DNA from: Symsagittifera roscoffensis
Lineage: Eukaryota; Xenacoelomorpha; Acoela; Convolutidae
Assembly: GCF_963678635.1 (NCBI RefSeq)
Contig: NC_087065.1
Location: forward strand, 1,982,001-2,046,000
Length of the DNA stretch: 64,000 bases
Direction: 5' to 3'
Below are positions 43,062-57,100 of the stretch, in pieces; positions within the stretch are counted from its first letter, which is position 1; each line of letters starts with the position of its first letter. The notes beneath the pieces were generated by a model, which saw only the letters and a program-made list of their open reading frames with translations, did not search any database and was not told where the DNA came from. The position numbers and the translations under genes are program-made.

Positions 43062-43959
43062 TCAGGTGCAGGACACGTCAAGGAGACAACTAAGTTGGTC
43101 AAAAGGGTATCAAAAGGGTTTCTCAAGTTGGTCAAAAGAGTATCGTTAAAATCCACATTACATTATAGGAGATAAGTGTAAAATTGGATAGGCGGAACCC
43201 CACTGTTTTGAGGAACGTTTTTACTCAAGCAGAGCCTGGAAACAGGTTCTACGGTTTTCTCTAAAGAGGTTTAGAACCCGGCGCTTAAGGTAATTTTCGG
43301 CTTAAGAGGGGGCTAAAGACCGGGGAGGTTAGAAGGGGGGCTGGTTAGGTTAGAGGTTGGCGGTTGTAAATTGTAAAATGGGGGGACAAATTAGAGTAAC
43401 TAATTGATCGACATCGTCGATTTAGTTACATTAGAATCTTAGTATCTTGATTATAAGAAGCGGATATCCAAAATTAAGATCGAATTAAGGTAGATACCCT
43501 GGTCGGATCGGGTGGGGGGAACAGAACAAGACAGTTTTTGTGATACCCCATAAGATTGCTAGCAGCGTGGAGGAAAACGCGTGGCAATCAGGTACCAGAC
43601 GTTTTTTCTAATAAAAGGTTGACACAAGTCACCTTTGAATTTTAGGTGGGTGTATCTCTCTGTTTTCGTTAGTTTTTTCCCTGTTTAAATTTTCACGTTT
43701 TTGGTGAAAAATCTTAATCGGTTTTGAACAAACAAATGATCACAACACATCCTCGAACAAGTTGGGTTTAATCTTGCATCAAAATATTAAAAAGGAGATA
43801 AATACAGGGGGGTCAGTAATTCAGACTTTTGGCCAGTAAGGTTGGTTTTTTTGGGAAAGTTTTTTACTAGAGCTCAAGTGGTGGTACCAGGTACAGTGGT
43901 TCAAGAGTCCCGACAACGAAAGTGAAGAGTTCCCACTATCCCAACACTTGGTAGAAAGT

Positions 43960-44703
43960 CCTGGGACAGTACCGAAGAGTCATGGGACAGTACAGTCTTG
44001 GCACAGTGGTCTTGGGACAGTATCAGGAAGCCTTGGGACAGTACAGAGTCTTGGGACAGTTCAGTCTTGGGACAGTAGTCTTGGGACAGTAGTCTTGGGA
44101 CAGTACAGTCTTGGGACAGTAGTCTTGGGACAGCAGTCTTGGGACAGTGCAGTCTTGGGACAGTGGTCTTGGGACAGTGCAGTCTTGGGACAGTGCAGTC
44201 TTGGGACAGTGGTCTTGGGACAGTGCAGTCTTGAAACGGTACAGTCTTGGGACGGTAGTCTTGGGACAGTGCAGTCTTGGGACGGTGGTCTTGGGACGGT
44301 GCAGTCTTGGGACAGTAGTCTTGGGACAGTGCAGTCTTGGGACAGTGCAGTCTTGGGACAGTACAGTCTTGGGACAGTAGTCTTGGGACAGTGCAGTCTT
44401 GGGACGGTGGTCTTGGGACGGTGCAGTCTTGGGACAGTGGTCATAGGACAGTACAGTCTTGGGACAGTAGTCTTGGGACAGTGTAGTCTGGGGACAGTAG
44501 TCTTGGGACAATTAAGAGAACCCTTGGGACAGTACCTAAGAGTCTTGGGACAGCACGAGAAAGTCTTGGGACAGTTCAGAGAAGTATTGGGACAGCACGA
44601 GAGAGTCTTGGGACAGTACCTTGAAGTCTTGGGACAGTACCAGGAAGTCTTGGAACGGTACAAAAAAGTTGTGTGACGGTACTAAAAGGTCTTGGGACAG
44701 TGC
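43960..44703 (+). repeat. Minisatellite of GTCTTGGGACAGT units in the C leader
   Basis: About 45 copies of a CTTGGGACAGT core alternating mainly between 14-base (GTGGTCTTGGGACA) and 16-base (GTGCAGTCTTGGGACA) units, with looser spacing at both ends. Both strands stay open in several frames only because the unit lacks stops. The edges blend into single degenerate copies. Confidence 0.92.
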
Positions 44704-45226
44704 GAAAAAGCTCAACGCTCAATTAAAAGCAAAAGGACAGGCCGAACGATTAAATCGCGAAAGATCCGTTCTATTAAAAATCACGAATCGAAAGATTTTT
44801 TTTATTCTGTAAGGGAAGTAGGAACGTTTTTTTTATGATTTTTATTTTTTATTTTTATCCTTATAATATAATTTTGTTAAAAAAAAAATATTGTAAAAAG
44901 AGGCAATTGTAAATAAAAATTTTGAGGCGGAGTAGGGTACCGATAGCAGAAAGAAGAGTTATAGAGTCGAAGACATATCATAACTCTTCGCAATGAAAGG
45001 TAATACCGTTTGACCCAAGAAAAACAAGAAAGAACATTTCAGTCAGCATGGTCAACACATGAAGCGCAAAAGAGAACAAGACGAAAGTGAGCGCTGAGGA
45101 GGGACGAACGGAACCTGCTATAAAAATTGGTCTTGAGACACCAGATCAGAGTGTTGATGAGGTTGGAGAAGAAGACAACGGACTCGCCACCGATGCCGAA
45201 AACAGAAGAACAAAAAGCAAAAGACG

Positions 45227-47220
45227 ATGGAATTCTCGCCGATAGACACTGTGGAGGACACGACGGGCAACACGCCAGAAACCATTAAGGACGGGTCTCA
45301 AACGAAAAGAACGTCATTAACAGAGAGTTTCGCAATGATGGTTGGAATAAAATCAAGAGACATAGTGGAGGAAGAATCAAAGGCCGAGAAAGGCAGAACG
45401 TTTGGAACAGTTTCCATGATAACAACAGAGGCCAACCAAGACGATGATCAGGTCAAACATGGGGCAACAGCTAGTCATGCGGCAACAGCTGACCATGAAA
45501 CAACAACTCCTCTAGTGCTGGGCGATTTAATGGCGAAGTTAGATCAGATCGACAAAAAAATAAAGTGCAGCGAGGAAGATCGAGAAGTGATAAGGAAGGA
45601 AATAAGATACAACAAAAACGAATACCTGGAAACTATTTTAATCTGGCAAGGGCGACGGAGGAAAAGCTTCAGCAGATGTCAGACAAGGTAGAGCCCACTG
45701 ACAAAGACCGAGACAAGAACATCAAGAAAAGACATGCAAGAAATGAAGCAACGGTATGACACCGTGAACAGTAAGCTAGGGAATCTGGAGACGAGGATGG
45801 ACACTATGAGCAGAGACCAGGCGGAGAGTTCGTGTGCCATACAGTCCAAACTGGATGCCATCTTGAGAAACTCCATAACACAAGACAATCTGGTAACAAA
45901 TCGAACACAAGGCAACAGAGTCGATTTCGTGGAACCACAACGGAACAAACGGAAGTCAACCCTGTTACCGCCAACCCGGAATGCAGCAAGCACAGCAACG
46001 GGGGGGGGGCAGGACAATTATGAAGAGTGGAACCGCAAATACGACGAGTGGTCCAGGGGATTCCACTGCGAACAATAACGTGGGACCGGATGCCATGACG
46101 TGGGCGAGCACCTGGGAAATGATGAACAGGACACTGGAGGCCTTCGCCACGAGGAACACCGACTAGAGTTAGAGAGGAGGTGGCAAATCCAGGAAAACCT
46201 TCAAGAAGCCGAAAGAATTTAAAGATGACTCAGATGGTGCATCGACACATGGGTAGAAGTCATGAGACTACAACCTGGAACAAGACAACTTGAATGACAA
46301 GAGACAGGCCTGCACGGCGATATTGAGCAACCTAGAAGGAACAGCGTTAAAATGTGTAGTTGCGAAGAAGGAGGAGGAACGCGACACTGCGGACAAGATC
46401 TTCGAGATATTGTTGAATCGATTCGGATCAGGCATGAAGGGTCACCAAGCGATGATGAGATTTGAAAAGAGAAGGCAAAATCAATTGATCGGTTCCTGGA
46501 TGATCTTGAGAGCTTGAGACGAAGGAGTGATCCTGAAGAGTCAACAAACAGAAGGAACTTTAGCATCGCCTCGAAGTTCATCGATGGGGTAAGAAGTGAC
46601 GACTTGAGAACTATGTTGGCAACGTACTATACACTGTCGAAAGATAATGCACCGACTCCAGAAGAGATGAGACAAAAGTCAATGGAGTATATGCTGATGA
46701 AGCCGAAGAAGTACTCGTACTCAGAGAACAGGAATATGCAAGGGGGTCGTCATGGTACAAGCCTAGAGATGACATGGACAAACGTAGATCATGCGCAAAT
46801 TGCGGGTCAGCGGATCATCACGTGGCGGATTGCACGACGTACAAGCAGGGCATGAAGAGCCTAGGCTATGCACCGGACGAGGAAGATATGAGCCAGATGG
46901 AAGAACACGAGTTCTCTAGTGGCTTGATCATCAAAATAGGTGCGAGATGCTTCTTCTGCAATCAAGAGGAGCACTTTAGGATGAACTGTCCATTGTTTTG
47001 GGAAGCAGTCAAGAACCAGAGTCACCCCAAGCACAAGTTGGCGTTGGCGGCGGTGCAGAACCAGAAAAACAGACAAACTGAGTTTGAAACAAAAAAATTC
47101 GGAGGCACCGAGTGCGGAATTACCGACCAAGAGGGTGAAGGCTGTAACGCAAGTCAGCAGTGCCACGGAGGCCAAGGCCATGAAATCCCTGGAGAAAAAT
47201 TATGAGAGAGCAGCTGCAGA
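45227..47220 (+). pseudogene. gag: Gag of element C, frame-broken
   Basis: ATG 45227 opens an N-terminal piece of 154 residues, followed by frame changes. Later pieces keep the coiled-coil end (QSKLDAILRNS), LEGTALKCVVAKK, LRRRSDPEE, and two perfect CCHC knuckles (CANCGSADHHVADC, CFFCNQEEHFRMNC, about 46789-46985). As in B, the connector toward protease (PTKRVKAVTQVSS, RAAAE) lies in the frame +1 to the knuckles, so the frame change is shared. An extra indel near 47206-47220 returns C to the knuckle frame before KQDLATKE. Confidence 0.82.
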
Positions 47221-50200
47221 GTGAAAGTGAAACAAGACCTAGCCACGAAGGAAATAGAGCAACAATTGAAACAGGAGATCGAAAGGCAGAAGTTGAACGA
47301 GACGGTAAGTGGGTTAGTGCCAAAGCCAGAAGCCGAAGTGGGAGCGACGAAGAGTGGAAAGTGCAACACTCTGAAAATGGTGACGGGAAAGTCATTCGGC
47401 ATAACGAAGATTGGAGCCAGGATAATGTCAATAATCACAGTGGGTGGTCACGAAGTAACGAGGAATCTTAGCGAATCCAGCGATCATACAATAATGCATA
47501 TTGATTTGTACGCAGACTACTTAAGTGCAATAAGTCCGCAGACATTTTCTAGAGCCCTGAGGGCACTACCAACAAGAGGTGGCAGCAAGTCAGTCCGCGT
47601 CGAGAACAGATATATGGAGGCTTATGGTCCGAATGAGGTGATGTTAAACATAGACGGGATAAACATCAACACGAAAACCATGATAACATGCGACGAAGAC
47701 CTAGCCTGAAAGATCTACGTGGGCAAAGAAGAATTGAAAGTGAGATCGATTGGACACTGCGCCATGTTGGAAGAAGATGCAATGCAAATCGGGACGGAGG
47801 CAGATGTATTAGCACACGTGCTTGACATAAGTGGCAAGAAGACTCAGTTACGCGGGTTACTTGATACGGGAGCAGTCTTGAGTGTTATACCAATTGAAAC
47901 TTGGGTGCGAATGGGTTTCAACAAGGATGATTTAATAGACTCGAGAATACGGCTGTCAGCTGCAAACAAAAGGGCACTGCGGGTGCTAGGCAGAACACCA
48001 ATAATAGCCCTAAACCTGGGGGAACGCAACCTGTGGATGAGCTTTCTCGTGGTAGAAAACCTAGATGAGTCTGACCAATTCATTTTAGGCAGAGACTTCA
48101 TCAGGAACTTCGACGTAACGATTGATTTAAACAATGCTATGTTCAGTATACGGAACCCGGGTAGGAGGTACGCAATTAAAACGGTAAATTTAATAATGGC
48201 GAATGAAAATAAAGCACCGGTATTCTTGAGTAGGAGGGTGAGGCTGAAAGCGAACGAAGCGGCAATTGTAAGCTTGCGAATGAAAATCTATAATGAACTA
48301 AGTGATAACAAGCAAGTATGCAAAGTCCCAAATACTAATAGTCAAAGTGCTGCTGTTTTAGGAAGATCCTTCTCGATAACCAAGAGCGGCCTCTGCGTCA
48401 GTGTCTTGTTGAATACTCTTGATATACCCGTCACGATAAAAAGGGGAAGGAAGCTGGGACATGCTTTACCCGTGAAAACTCGATATGAAATGACTGAAAA
48501 TCCAAAACAGAATGAAGTTATTGATTGTCCCAATCATAGGGACAAAGTTTTTATCTTTAGACGATTGAAGAAAATAAAAGGTTCATCAGGTCTTGTAAAA
48601 TCACTTAAGTCAGAGACAGACGATGGATTTTTGAGCTGTTCGAATTTTCCGGAAAGACCAACTCTAGATGAAATGCAAAGGGATAAACCGGTTCTACTGG
48701 AGATAGAGCATTTAAGGGGCAAGATAACGGACGAACAGCTCGAAGCCTCGAGGATGTACTGGAGCGGAATGAGGATGTTTTTTCGAAACATAAGGCAGAC
48801 ATTGGATGTTGTAATTTCGTTGAACATGAAATAGAGCTTGAGGAGTCTGCGGTACCGCACAGGGAGGGGGCAAGGCGCATGACCCCGCACAAATCGGATG
48901 CATGTAGAAAAGAAATAGAAACCTTACTAGAGTATGATATGATAGAACCATCAAAATCACCGTGGGCGTGTGGAGTAGTGATGGCCTAAAAGAAAGGCGA
49001 CCAATTGAGGTTTTGTAATGACTTTCGGTATCTGAACTCCGTCACGGTGAAGGATGCCTATACCTAGAATTGAGGAGAGCCTCTCGAAGTTAGGTGATGC
49101 AAAACTTTTTACGACTCTTGATTTAGGATCGAATTTCTGGCAGGTCCCACTGAGGAAGCAGGACAGGGACAAAACGGGGTTCGCCTGCGAGCTGGGGCTG
49201 TTTCAATGGAAACGGATGCCGTTTGGTCTTTGCAATGCCACGGCTACATTTCAACGGTTGATGGCACACGCATTGATATGTGTGACAAAGAAATACGGCA
49301 ACTTGGCAATGTGCTACGTGGATGACGTGGTAATTGCGACGCCTACACTGGAAGACCACATCGAGCGACTAGACGAGGTGTTTGCACGCATGAAGAGGTC
49401 AGGACTAAAGTGCAAACCGTCAAAGTGCGAGATACTCAAGGACTCTATCAAATACTTGGGAAGGATGTTGGACAGGCATGGCATCAGACCAGACCCAGAT
49501 GCAGTAGAAGCGGTTCTGACTTGGAAACCGCCAAAGACGGAACATCAATTGATGAGCTTCCTGGGTTTTGCGAACTATTACAGGTAGTTCATCAAGGGCT
49601 ACGCGGACAAAGTATACCCGATGCAACAACTAATGAGGCACAAAGGCAAGAAGTTCATGTGGAACAACGCGGCGGAAGAATCATTCCAGAGAATAAAGAA
49701 GGAGTTGTGCGAGGCACCGGTGCTAGGGATGCCAACGGAAAAAGGAATGTACGTGCTGGACACGGATGGGTCGGTAGTCGCGACTTCTTGCATTCTCTAT
49801 CAAGAAGAGGAATGGAACGGGAAGACAGTCTTAAGACCAATAGCGTACGGGAGTAAAGTCTTGAGTGATACGAAAATGAAGTACGGGGCGCCAAAAGCAG
49901 AGATGTTTGCGGTGGTTACCTTTGTCGAAAAATATAGAGCATACCTAGGCAGCGAACCACTCAAGCTGCGAGTCGACAACAGGGCACTCAGCTGGCTGAA
50001 AACGTGCTCAATGGACCAGAGCTACATTGGAAGGTGAATAGTTTGCCTGGACGGATACAACATGATAATTGAGCATAGGAAAAAGACAAACATCAAAATG
50101 TCGATAGCTTGAGTAAGAAGACGGATTTCTACGAGAGGCAAGAACAAAGAGAGGCAGATAGGCCCGAAATCAAAGATGGTTTTTCTTTCATGGATAAGGA

Positions 50201-51160
50201 AACGTATGATAGTCTTCCACTCACGAGATGGCTCGACAAGTAAGGCAAACCGTTAGAAGATCACCCCGAACTACCAAAGGAGCCTCCAGAGAAAACAATC
50301 CTGAAAAGAACCCAAGGGATGCCGATGGAGATAATACTCAAGTCGAAAATTGTGAGGGAGACACTCAAGGCCAAAAGCTATGACCTGAACCAAGTAGAGA
50401 CGGGAAGAGCCATGATAGATGAAGACTCGAGGAGATTACTCGAGAAACTGGCGGACGATAAGCCCGTGGTCAAAAAGAAGGGCAAAGAGGAACCAGAAGT
50501 CACGATACTGAGTATGAAGGAAGCGGATAGTGGCGCGGACTCCAGGAAAGAAAATAAATCTGGTGACAAAATCCCATTGGTTGACAAAATCCCTGAAGAC
50601 ATACATGAGCGGATTCGGTTCAGGAGAAAAAAGGTGGCATTCAAGGATGAGGCTGAACACCTTGGACTAGGTCAAGAGTCCGGGGAGTGGCCAACAGCAG
50701 AGGGAGATGCTGAAGATGAACAATTGTCCGGGGAGAGTTAAGAATGGGATGAAGACTCAGAGAAGAGCAGCGATGACCAAGATAGTCTATGAATGATACT
50801 GGCGGAAGAGAAGATGAGGCACCGCGACAGAGAACTAGAGACAGATCCCTCCTCAGGAACGTACAATTTGGATCAGCAGGAAGTGCGAGGAGGTGAAGAA
50901 CTTGAGACATTTGCAGTATCGAGGAAACCGTTCAGGGAGCTAACGTGCAATTCAAATGTCAGAACGAACCTGGTGCCAGAAGATGACAGAAAGATCTTGA
51001 GGAGGATAGTTTGCGTAAAGCTGAAAGATGACATCCACAGTCCTGGAGAAATGAATGGTCAGATAATGGCACTAAAGGAACACGTCAAGGCTAGATATAG
51101 GCTTTTGGATCTAATACGGGCCCAAAAGAATAACAGGATGACAAGTAACCTCTCCAAATG
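47221..51160 (+). pseudogene. pol: Protease, RT and RNase H of element C, with many stops
   Basis: The connector and protease run from 47221, with a TGA at 47707; the retropepsin keeps LLDTGAVLSV (about 47860) and FILGRDF. The post-protease part mirrors the first 150 codons of A. A frame change at about 48760, a TAA inside MAKKKGD (about 48987) and further indels break the RT N-terminus. From 49054 the RT is readable: LDLGSNFWQ, PFGLCNA and YVDD. Stops follow at TAG 49585 and TGA 50035 (Trp in A). RNase H keeps DTDGS, KAEMFAV and RVDNRALSWL. The linker keeps two SGE peptides. This is a decayed copy of the A type. Confidence 0.85.
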
Positions 51161-53670
51161 AATCCGGACGGGTCCAAAGAAAAGGGGGACATGGAAGAAG
51201 AGAACTACCAGATCTTGAGCCAGTTCTACTAAGAGAGAAAAAATTTACTCTATCACACAGCTGATGGGGTGGTAGCATGCAAGAGAAAAAATGAGGAGAA
51301 GATATTACACAAGCATAATTTCATCATACTGCCACAGTTGTACCAGACGGAAGTGTTATTCAGATCGCATGATCAAATGGGGCACCAGGGTATAGACAAG
51401 GTGCAACAAAGAATATTACATAGGTTTGATCGGCCAGGATTGAGGAAAGCATGCGAGAGATGGGTGAATGCATGCCTGGCATGTCTACAGGTGAAAGACC
51501 TAAGGAAGATTAAGTTCCCACTCAAGTCCGTTGAAAGCTCGGAATCTAACGAGGTTGTGCAGATAGACCATCAAAAGATCTGCATGACAGAGTCGGGATA
51601 TAACCAGATACTGGTCATAATAGATCATTTCACAAAGTTGGCAGAAGCGGTGCCGTGTCAGACAGCCTCGGCAGAGGAGACGTGTGATCACTTGATAACA
51701 CATTGGATATCACGGTATGGCTGTCCCATGACATTTCAGTCGGACAACGGAAAAGCCTTCGTGGGGGACCTGACGAAAGAATTGATGAAGAGGTCACACA
51801 TTGCTCAAGCGCACTTAACGACCTACCATCCCCAGACCAACGGGTTAGTGGAGAGACAAAATAGAACGTTGGTGAACATGCTAAGGGTATAATGCTCTGG
51901 ATACATGACAGATTGGGATAAATATCTGCCGCAAGTGGTAAGGGGCATACAACAGTACGCAACACTCAACAACAGGAATCAGTCCCTTCATGATGTTGAC
52001 GGGCAGGGAAAAAGCCATGCCTATAACAGTCTTTTACCCAGATTACGAAGGGAAAAAGACATCGCCTCAAGCTTATGTGAAAGAAGCGGTTAAGAGACAA
52101 CAGGAACTAAACGAGCTCTGCAGGAGAAACACAGCGCAAGCACAAATGGGACAGCGGAAGAAATACGATGAGAAAATATTGCAAGCGAAGCCATATACAA
52201 TGGGCTAATACGTCTGGGTCTTCCAGAGTATTATACCTCCCAGAGGGACAAAGAAACAAATTTAAAAATGGAGAGGACCGTTCATGATAACGAAAGTGCA
52301 CCAGCAAGGACGGTTCTACCGCTTGAGTACGGGGCGAGCAGCGCATTATGAAAACCTGAAACCTCATGTCCCATCCCCAGAAGACTGATGCGTACCGCAG
52401 AATATGGAGGGACTCAAGTACCTATTGGTGGAGCCGGCATGCGAGGTGAACGAAAAGGGCACCAGAGAGAAAAATGATGGCAACGAGGACTTGAGTTTGG
52501 ACGATAATGAAAAGATAGAAGCGGACTCAGAGGCGGAATCCTTTGTGGAAGAAGAGTGGAACAATCCGGAGCAGGACGAGGTGCCGATGAGGACAGAACC
52601 AGCGATACCAGCGGGAACCAGGAGTGGCAATCGCAAACGGACAGGCACGAGGTACAATAGGTACGGAGATGACTTCTTGATTGATAAGATACAGCCTGAT
52701 AAGTTGTGGGAAAAGCTACTGAGTGTGGGCGAATTGGCAGCCGACGATGAATGGCAGATCATCAACGACAGTGAACACTACCCGCACGAAGACTACTCCA
52801 CACCAGAACAAGAGACAGATCTGGAACAGAGCGAGATAGAAAGGAGGGAAAACACAAATTTGAGGATACTAGAGTGGATGAGCGACGTCAAGAATAAAAG
52901 TGATGAGGAGCAAAGCATCCAGCAAGTTTGACATGTCGGCGTTTAAACACGAGAAAACGAACGATCCCATCTTCGGTTGGACGGCAATCGACAGGCCGCT
53001 CGAAATACCACCAGATAATTTAGACCCAGCATCATCGACGGGGACTTCGATAAATATTTTTGACCGGGGAGTGGGGGTAGGACTTACCCACACCAAAAAT
53101 TTGATGATAAAGAAACTCAGAGAAGTGAGAAAAACGAGCGGGCTGGAACTGGATGAGGAGGAGGCTGAGCCTACCATAGGGAGGAATTTCAAAACAAAAT
53201 TTGAAATTCCAAACGAATATTCAGAGAACATCCTGATTACGGACAGCGACTTCATTCTGTCAGACAGGACCAGCGCGATCTGTATAACGGCGGACATGAG
53301 CTTCAAATCAAGACTAGAGGCCGACTTCAAGAGAGAGTATCAGAACGTGGAGTTTCTATTCAGGCAGAGACCGGGCCTGGGTGGAATGGCTGCGCTTCCC
53401 CCATCAGCTTCACAAGTTCCGGGGAAGTACTTTCTGGTAACGAGTGTCAATGAAAGGAACACAATAGACCCTGAGCACGTGATGCTGGCACTAACAAGAC
53501 TGCGAGACTTCTTGGTCGAAAGAGGAATAATGGAGGTCTCGATGCCGGTCTATGACCCGATCAGGGGCAAGTTGAGCCCAAGGGAACTGTACGCTATCCT
53601 ACACGTGGTCTTCGCAGAAACGGAAATAATGGTACACCTCCACAAAAAATACTACTTGAGTATCGCCTGA
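51161..53670 (+). pseudogene. pol: Integrase, tail and macro-like domain of element C, frame-broken
   Basis: The stretch corresponding to A's deletion is intact here (HTADGVVACKRK, about 51254-51290), showing the ancestral reading frame. The integrase keeps the zinc domain, QIDHQ, SDNG and VERQN; a TAA at about 51890 and indels follow. A GPY/F-like segment (RGPFMITKVH, ENLKPH) and an acidic tail lead to a frame change near 52925. The macro-like domain (53227-53667) is open, with two residues fewer than A in the KYFLVTS strand. Preservation of this final domain among many lesions elsewhere is notable but may be chance. Confidence 0.83.
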
Positions 53671-54116
53671 ACTGCGGTTGGACAAGGGAGGTCTTGAGTT
53701 AGGGGTGCATGGAGATCTCGAGTAAGGGTACACGGGGATCTCGAAGCAGGTAGATGGGTTTTAACGTAATTGGCATGACAATTATAATTAAAAGAGTTGA
53801 CGGTGCTAAAACATTAAATGAAGCTGCATGCTCTTAAAAAAACTTCCAATTGAACTGTTTTGGTAAAATAAATGGAGGGATAATGTTTTAACCACAGTAA
53901 TGGGGGGGGGGTTTAGGTTAGGAATGAAACAAATTGGTCTAAATAATGGATTTTATTTTCAGATTGATTTGTTAAATTGAGTTGACGACCTAGCCGCACT
54001 CACATGAAAGAAAAAGAAGGTCTTGAACAAAGTTCACGATCAGCAACATTCAAAAGTTGGTTGGTAAGGTAATACTCAAGTTGGTTGGTACGCAAGATCA
54101 TCTCGAAGTCGTGAAA
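53671..54116 (+). promoter_or_regulatory. Pol-ORF2 spacer of element C with ATTTTCAG at 53955-53962
   Basis: Matches the A spacer, including the splice-acceptor-like motif before ORF2 and a GGTAAGGTAATACTCAAG block near 54063. A run of G occurs near 53902. No gene seen. Confidence 0.5.
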
Positions 54117-57100
54117 TTGACAGATCGCTTTTGGAAATCCATGCCTGCTGCACTCAAGAGACCTACGCTTGATGAACTGTACAGACACTTGAGGGATCTG
54201 GACTACACCCAAGTGGATGAGAGGATGGCAGTGATGTTAAACGCCGCTCTGCAGTTGGAGGCGCAAGGTGAATGCAGGGAGTCCGCGACAGAAGCTGTCT
54301 TGATGGTTGGTTACACAACAGATGGGATATCCAATCAAGAGCAGACCAGGTGCTTGTCCTGGAATGTGGATGGGGGTGTGAGAGGATTCGACTTGGCGAG
54401 GAATCCTGGCTTGAACAATAACACTGAGTATGGCGCGGGAGAGTTCCCATTACCGACCAGACCACCGGCAAGATCCGCGTGCCAGTCCACGAGTAAACCA
54501 CCCTCCATGATACGATCACAGCAGACGGAGGAGACATACCCTGACCTTAGTAACCTGAAGAGGGAACTAGAGAGGGTGCAGAGGGAGAGGAATAAAGCGA
54601 ATCTTGACTAGGATAGCGCGAAACTCGAGAGGGATCAAGCGAATCTGGAAAGAGATCAAGCGATCCTCGAGAGGGATCAGGCGCGGCATGACCTTGACAT
54701 GTTAAAGGCAGAGTACCAGCAAGAGAAAAGGGTACGAAAGAACGAGGCGAACTGCGAGCAGTTGAAATCGGAACTTGAAAAGATCCAGCGGCGACAACGA
54801 AAATTCGACAGGCAAAAGGAAAAGGGAACCAGGACTACGGAACGAGCAGCTGCAGGCTCAAGGCCGGAGTCACAAATGGAGGTGGATAAGGCTCCTAGGT
54901 CAAAGGGACGATTCAACTTAGACCGCGCGGCTCAAGAGCACATAAACGAGGGACTCGAAGTGTGGATACCAACCGAGTCAGTGTCCTCCGTGCGTGGTTT
55001 GGAGACGCAACCGAAACGCCCACTGATGGACGTGGCACTGCCGGTGATACCCCCAGCTCAACCCCGAGCAGCAGTCAGGTGAGCGGGAGCTCGTCGCGTC
55101 TCAAGGAATTAAACGAGAGGCTACAGCTGAAAAACCGTGAAAGTCCAACTAGAGTGGAGCGACCCCCGACTTGGAGGGAGCAGCCGGTCAGGAATTTGGT
55201 GATCGCAAGCTATAAGAAGATTACGGGTGGCAGATATCACAGGCACAACCGCATGGATTGGAACACGGCGCAACGGGCGAGAAGGGATTGTTTCCATGAC
55301 GCGGCTTGGGCTGAATACTATACACAGCCACGAATACCTGAGGGTGCAGTTCACCTGATTGTAGGGGACAGCCTGATACGGGTGCTGACCCGGATCCAGT
55401 CGCACTGGCAGACTGGAATCTTGAGTTTCTCTGGAGCCGCAACGCCGCAGATGTTGACATCACTCGAGATGCTGGGGATGGCAAGAATGTATACAGTGAC
55501 TCTAATAATGACGTGTCCAGAGGTGAGTCAAGGAAAGTGATGAGGCTACATGATAAAATGAGCTGCATTCTGGAAGAGTTGCGGATTCAAATGGATCCCG
55601 CCATACTCAAAATTTGCACCATCCCTTATAACATGAAGGCCGACCAACATGCGATGGAAATGATCGAGAGAGTGCGGAAACTGAACGAAATAATCAGGCA
55701 AATACATCAGAGGAGTGTCCTTCCCGTCAGATTGTTGGACGTAGCAGACCTGATGGAGCGATCCTTCTCGGAGGATGCGTCTTCAGATGGAGTCCATTTT
55801 GACAGACCTAGGGGTGTGGAGTGGTTGAACAATGTTTTCTAGAGGCACACAAGTGCGCTGGAGACAGATCTGCTTGAAACGGCCCAGTTCACTTTCGGTC
55901 CACCCCCAACACCCCCTTTCTTTGCCACAAGACCCCTGTCCAGTCGCCTGGGAGCGAGAGTCGACTCAAGAGACAGCTCGAGGAGCAGCCGGACCAGATT
56001 ACCGGGTTCCACGCCGATGGAAGCCGAGGAAGCAGAGTCATCGACGCCCCAAAATTCAGTGGTATCCTCAGTAGTGATGGTAGATAGCAAAAGAGTGGAG
56101 AGACCAGCGGAGACAAGCCGAACGCGATACCTGGAGAAGATAAAGGAGTTGGACCTGGAGCATCTGGAGTGTAGACAGGAGTTGGCGGAGGCCATGGGGC
56201 TCAAGCACGTGTCACACGAGGACTTGAGCCGACACCATTGCGTGGATTGGTTAAAGGCCCACGAAACGCATTTCTCAAGAGCAAGAATAATGCAGACGGC
56301 TGATCTGACTGGGATCCCCGTGAAATCAGTCATGGGACCGATCAATTACAGGCCACTCAAGTTGCTGAGGAGTCCAGGACTCATAGTGGAGCCCCCCAAG
56401 CACCGAAAAAGTATTGCGAGAATCAGATTGGCAACTCCCGCGCAGTTGAGGGTAGTAGATAAGCTACTGGAACCGAAAGAGATGGAACTACCAGACACCG
56501 CCTACGAGTGTTCAAAATTAGCGGACGACCCAAGATATGGAAAATCCTGCGGGAGCGCCCAGTTGACCAAGACACTGGCAGTATACGATAGAGCGGATCC
56601 GGCGGCCGCAATATGATCATCGTGGCGGGCTCGGATTTCGAGGGAACGTCTCCCAAGTTGTTCTGTCCGGAAACTCTGGTATACTCGCTGCCAGGTGCGG
56701 AGTTGAACCAGATGTTGACTCTGGTGGTAGCGATGAAGTCAGAGATGCCTTGTGAGCCAGAGCTACTGCTATTTGCAGTAATGAACGATCACCTGCATGC
56801 GGCTGGACTTCTAGAGCAGTTGAAAGGCGATACGCCTATGCCAAAGAAAAACTGGGAGGCCATCCAGACGTTGTTTGCCGCGATGAACGAGGTGCAGGAA
56901 AATGTCAATTCTCGATTCGGACCTAAAACGAGAGTGGTATTTACGACGTCCCCTGGATACGCGAGCATGCCTCCTGCTCAGCAGTTTGTGTATGCCATTT
57001 TGGTCCTAATAGCCGAAGGGAACGCATGGCGGATTCTGATGGCAGCTCCCAATCGGGAGCTGGAGCCCACGAACTTGAGACTTCGGAAGTCGGAACTGGC

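Larger units (their letters stand above)
42475..45226 (+). other. Leader of element C, about 2.75 kb, non-coding
   Basis: No convincing gene. Contains an A-rich stretch (about 42680-42770), a 69-bp tandem duplication, AT-rich sequence and a large minisatellite (separate entries). It shares little sequence with the B leader apart from the PBS region. Confidence 0.7.

Noticed and set aside
43948-44676. 242-residue ORF (and 162-200-residue ORFs on the other strand) with VLGQCSLGTV repeats
   Set aside because: The translation of a minisatellite whose unit lacks stops; open on both strands and with no homologue in other copies.
43960-44703. CRISPR-like array
   Set aside because: Units are contiguous 14/16-mers without unique spacers, in a eukaryotic retroelement leader.
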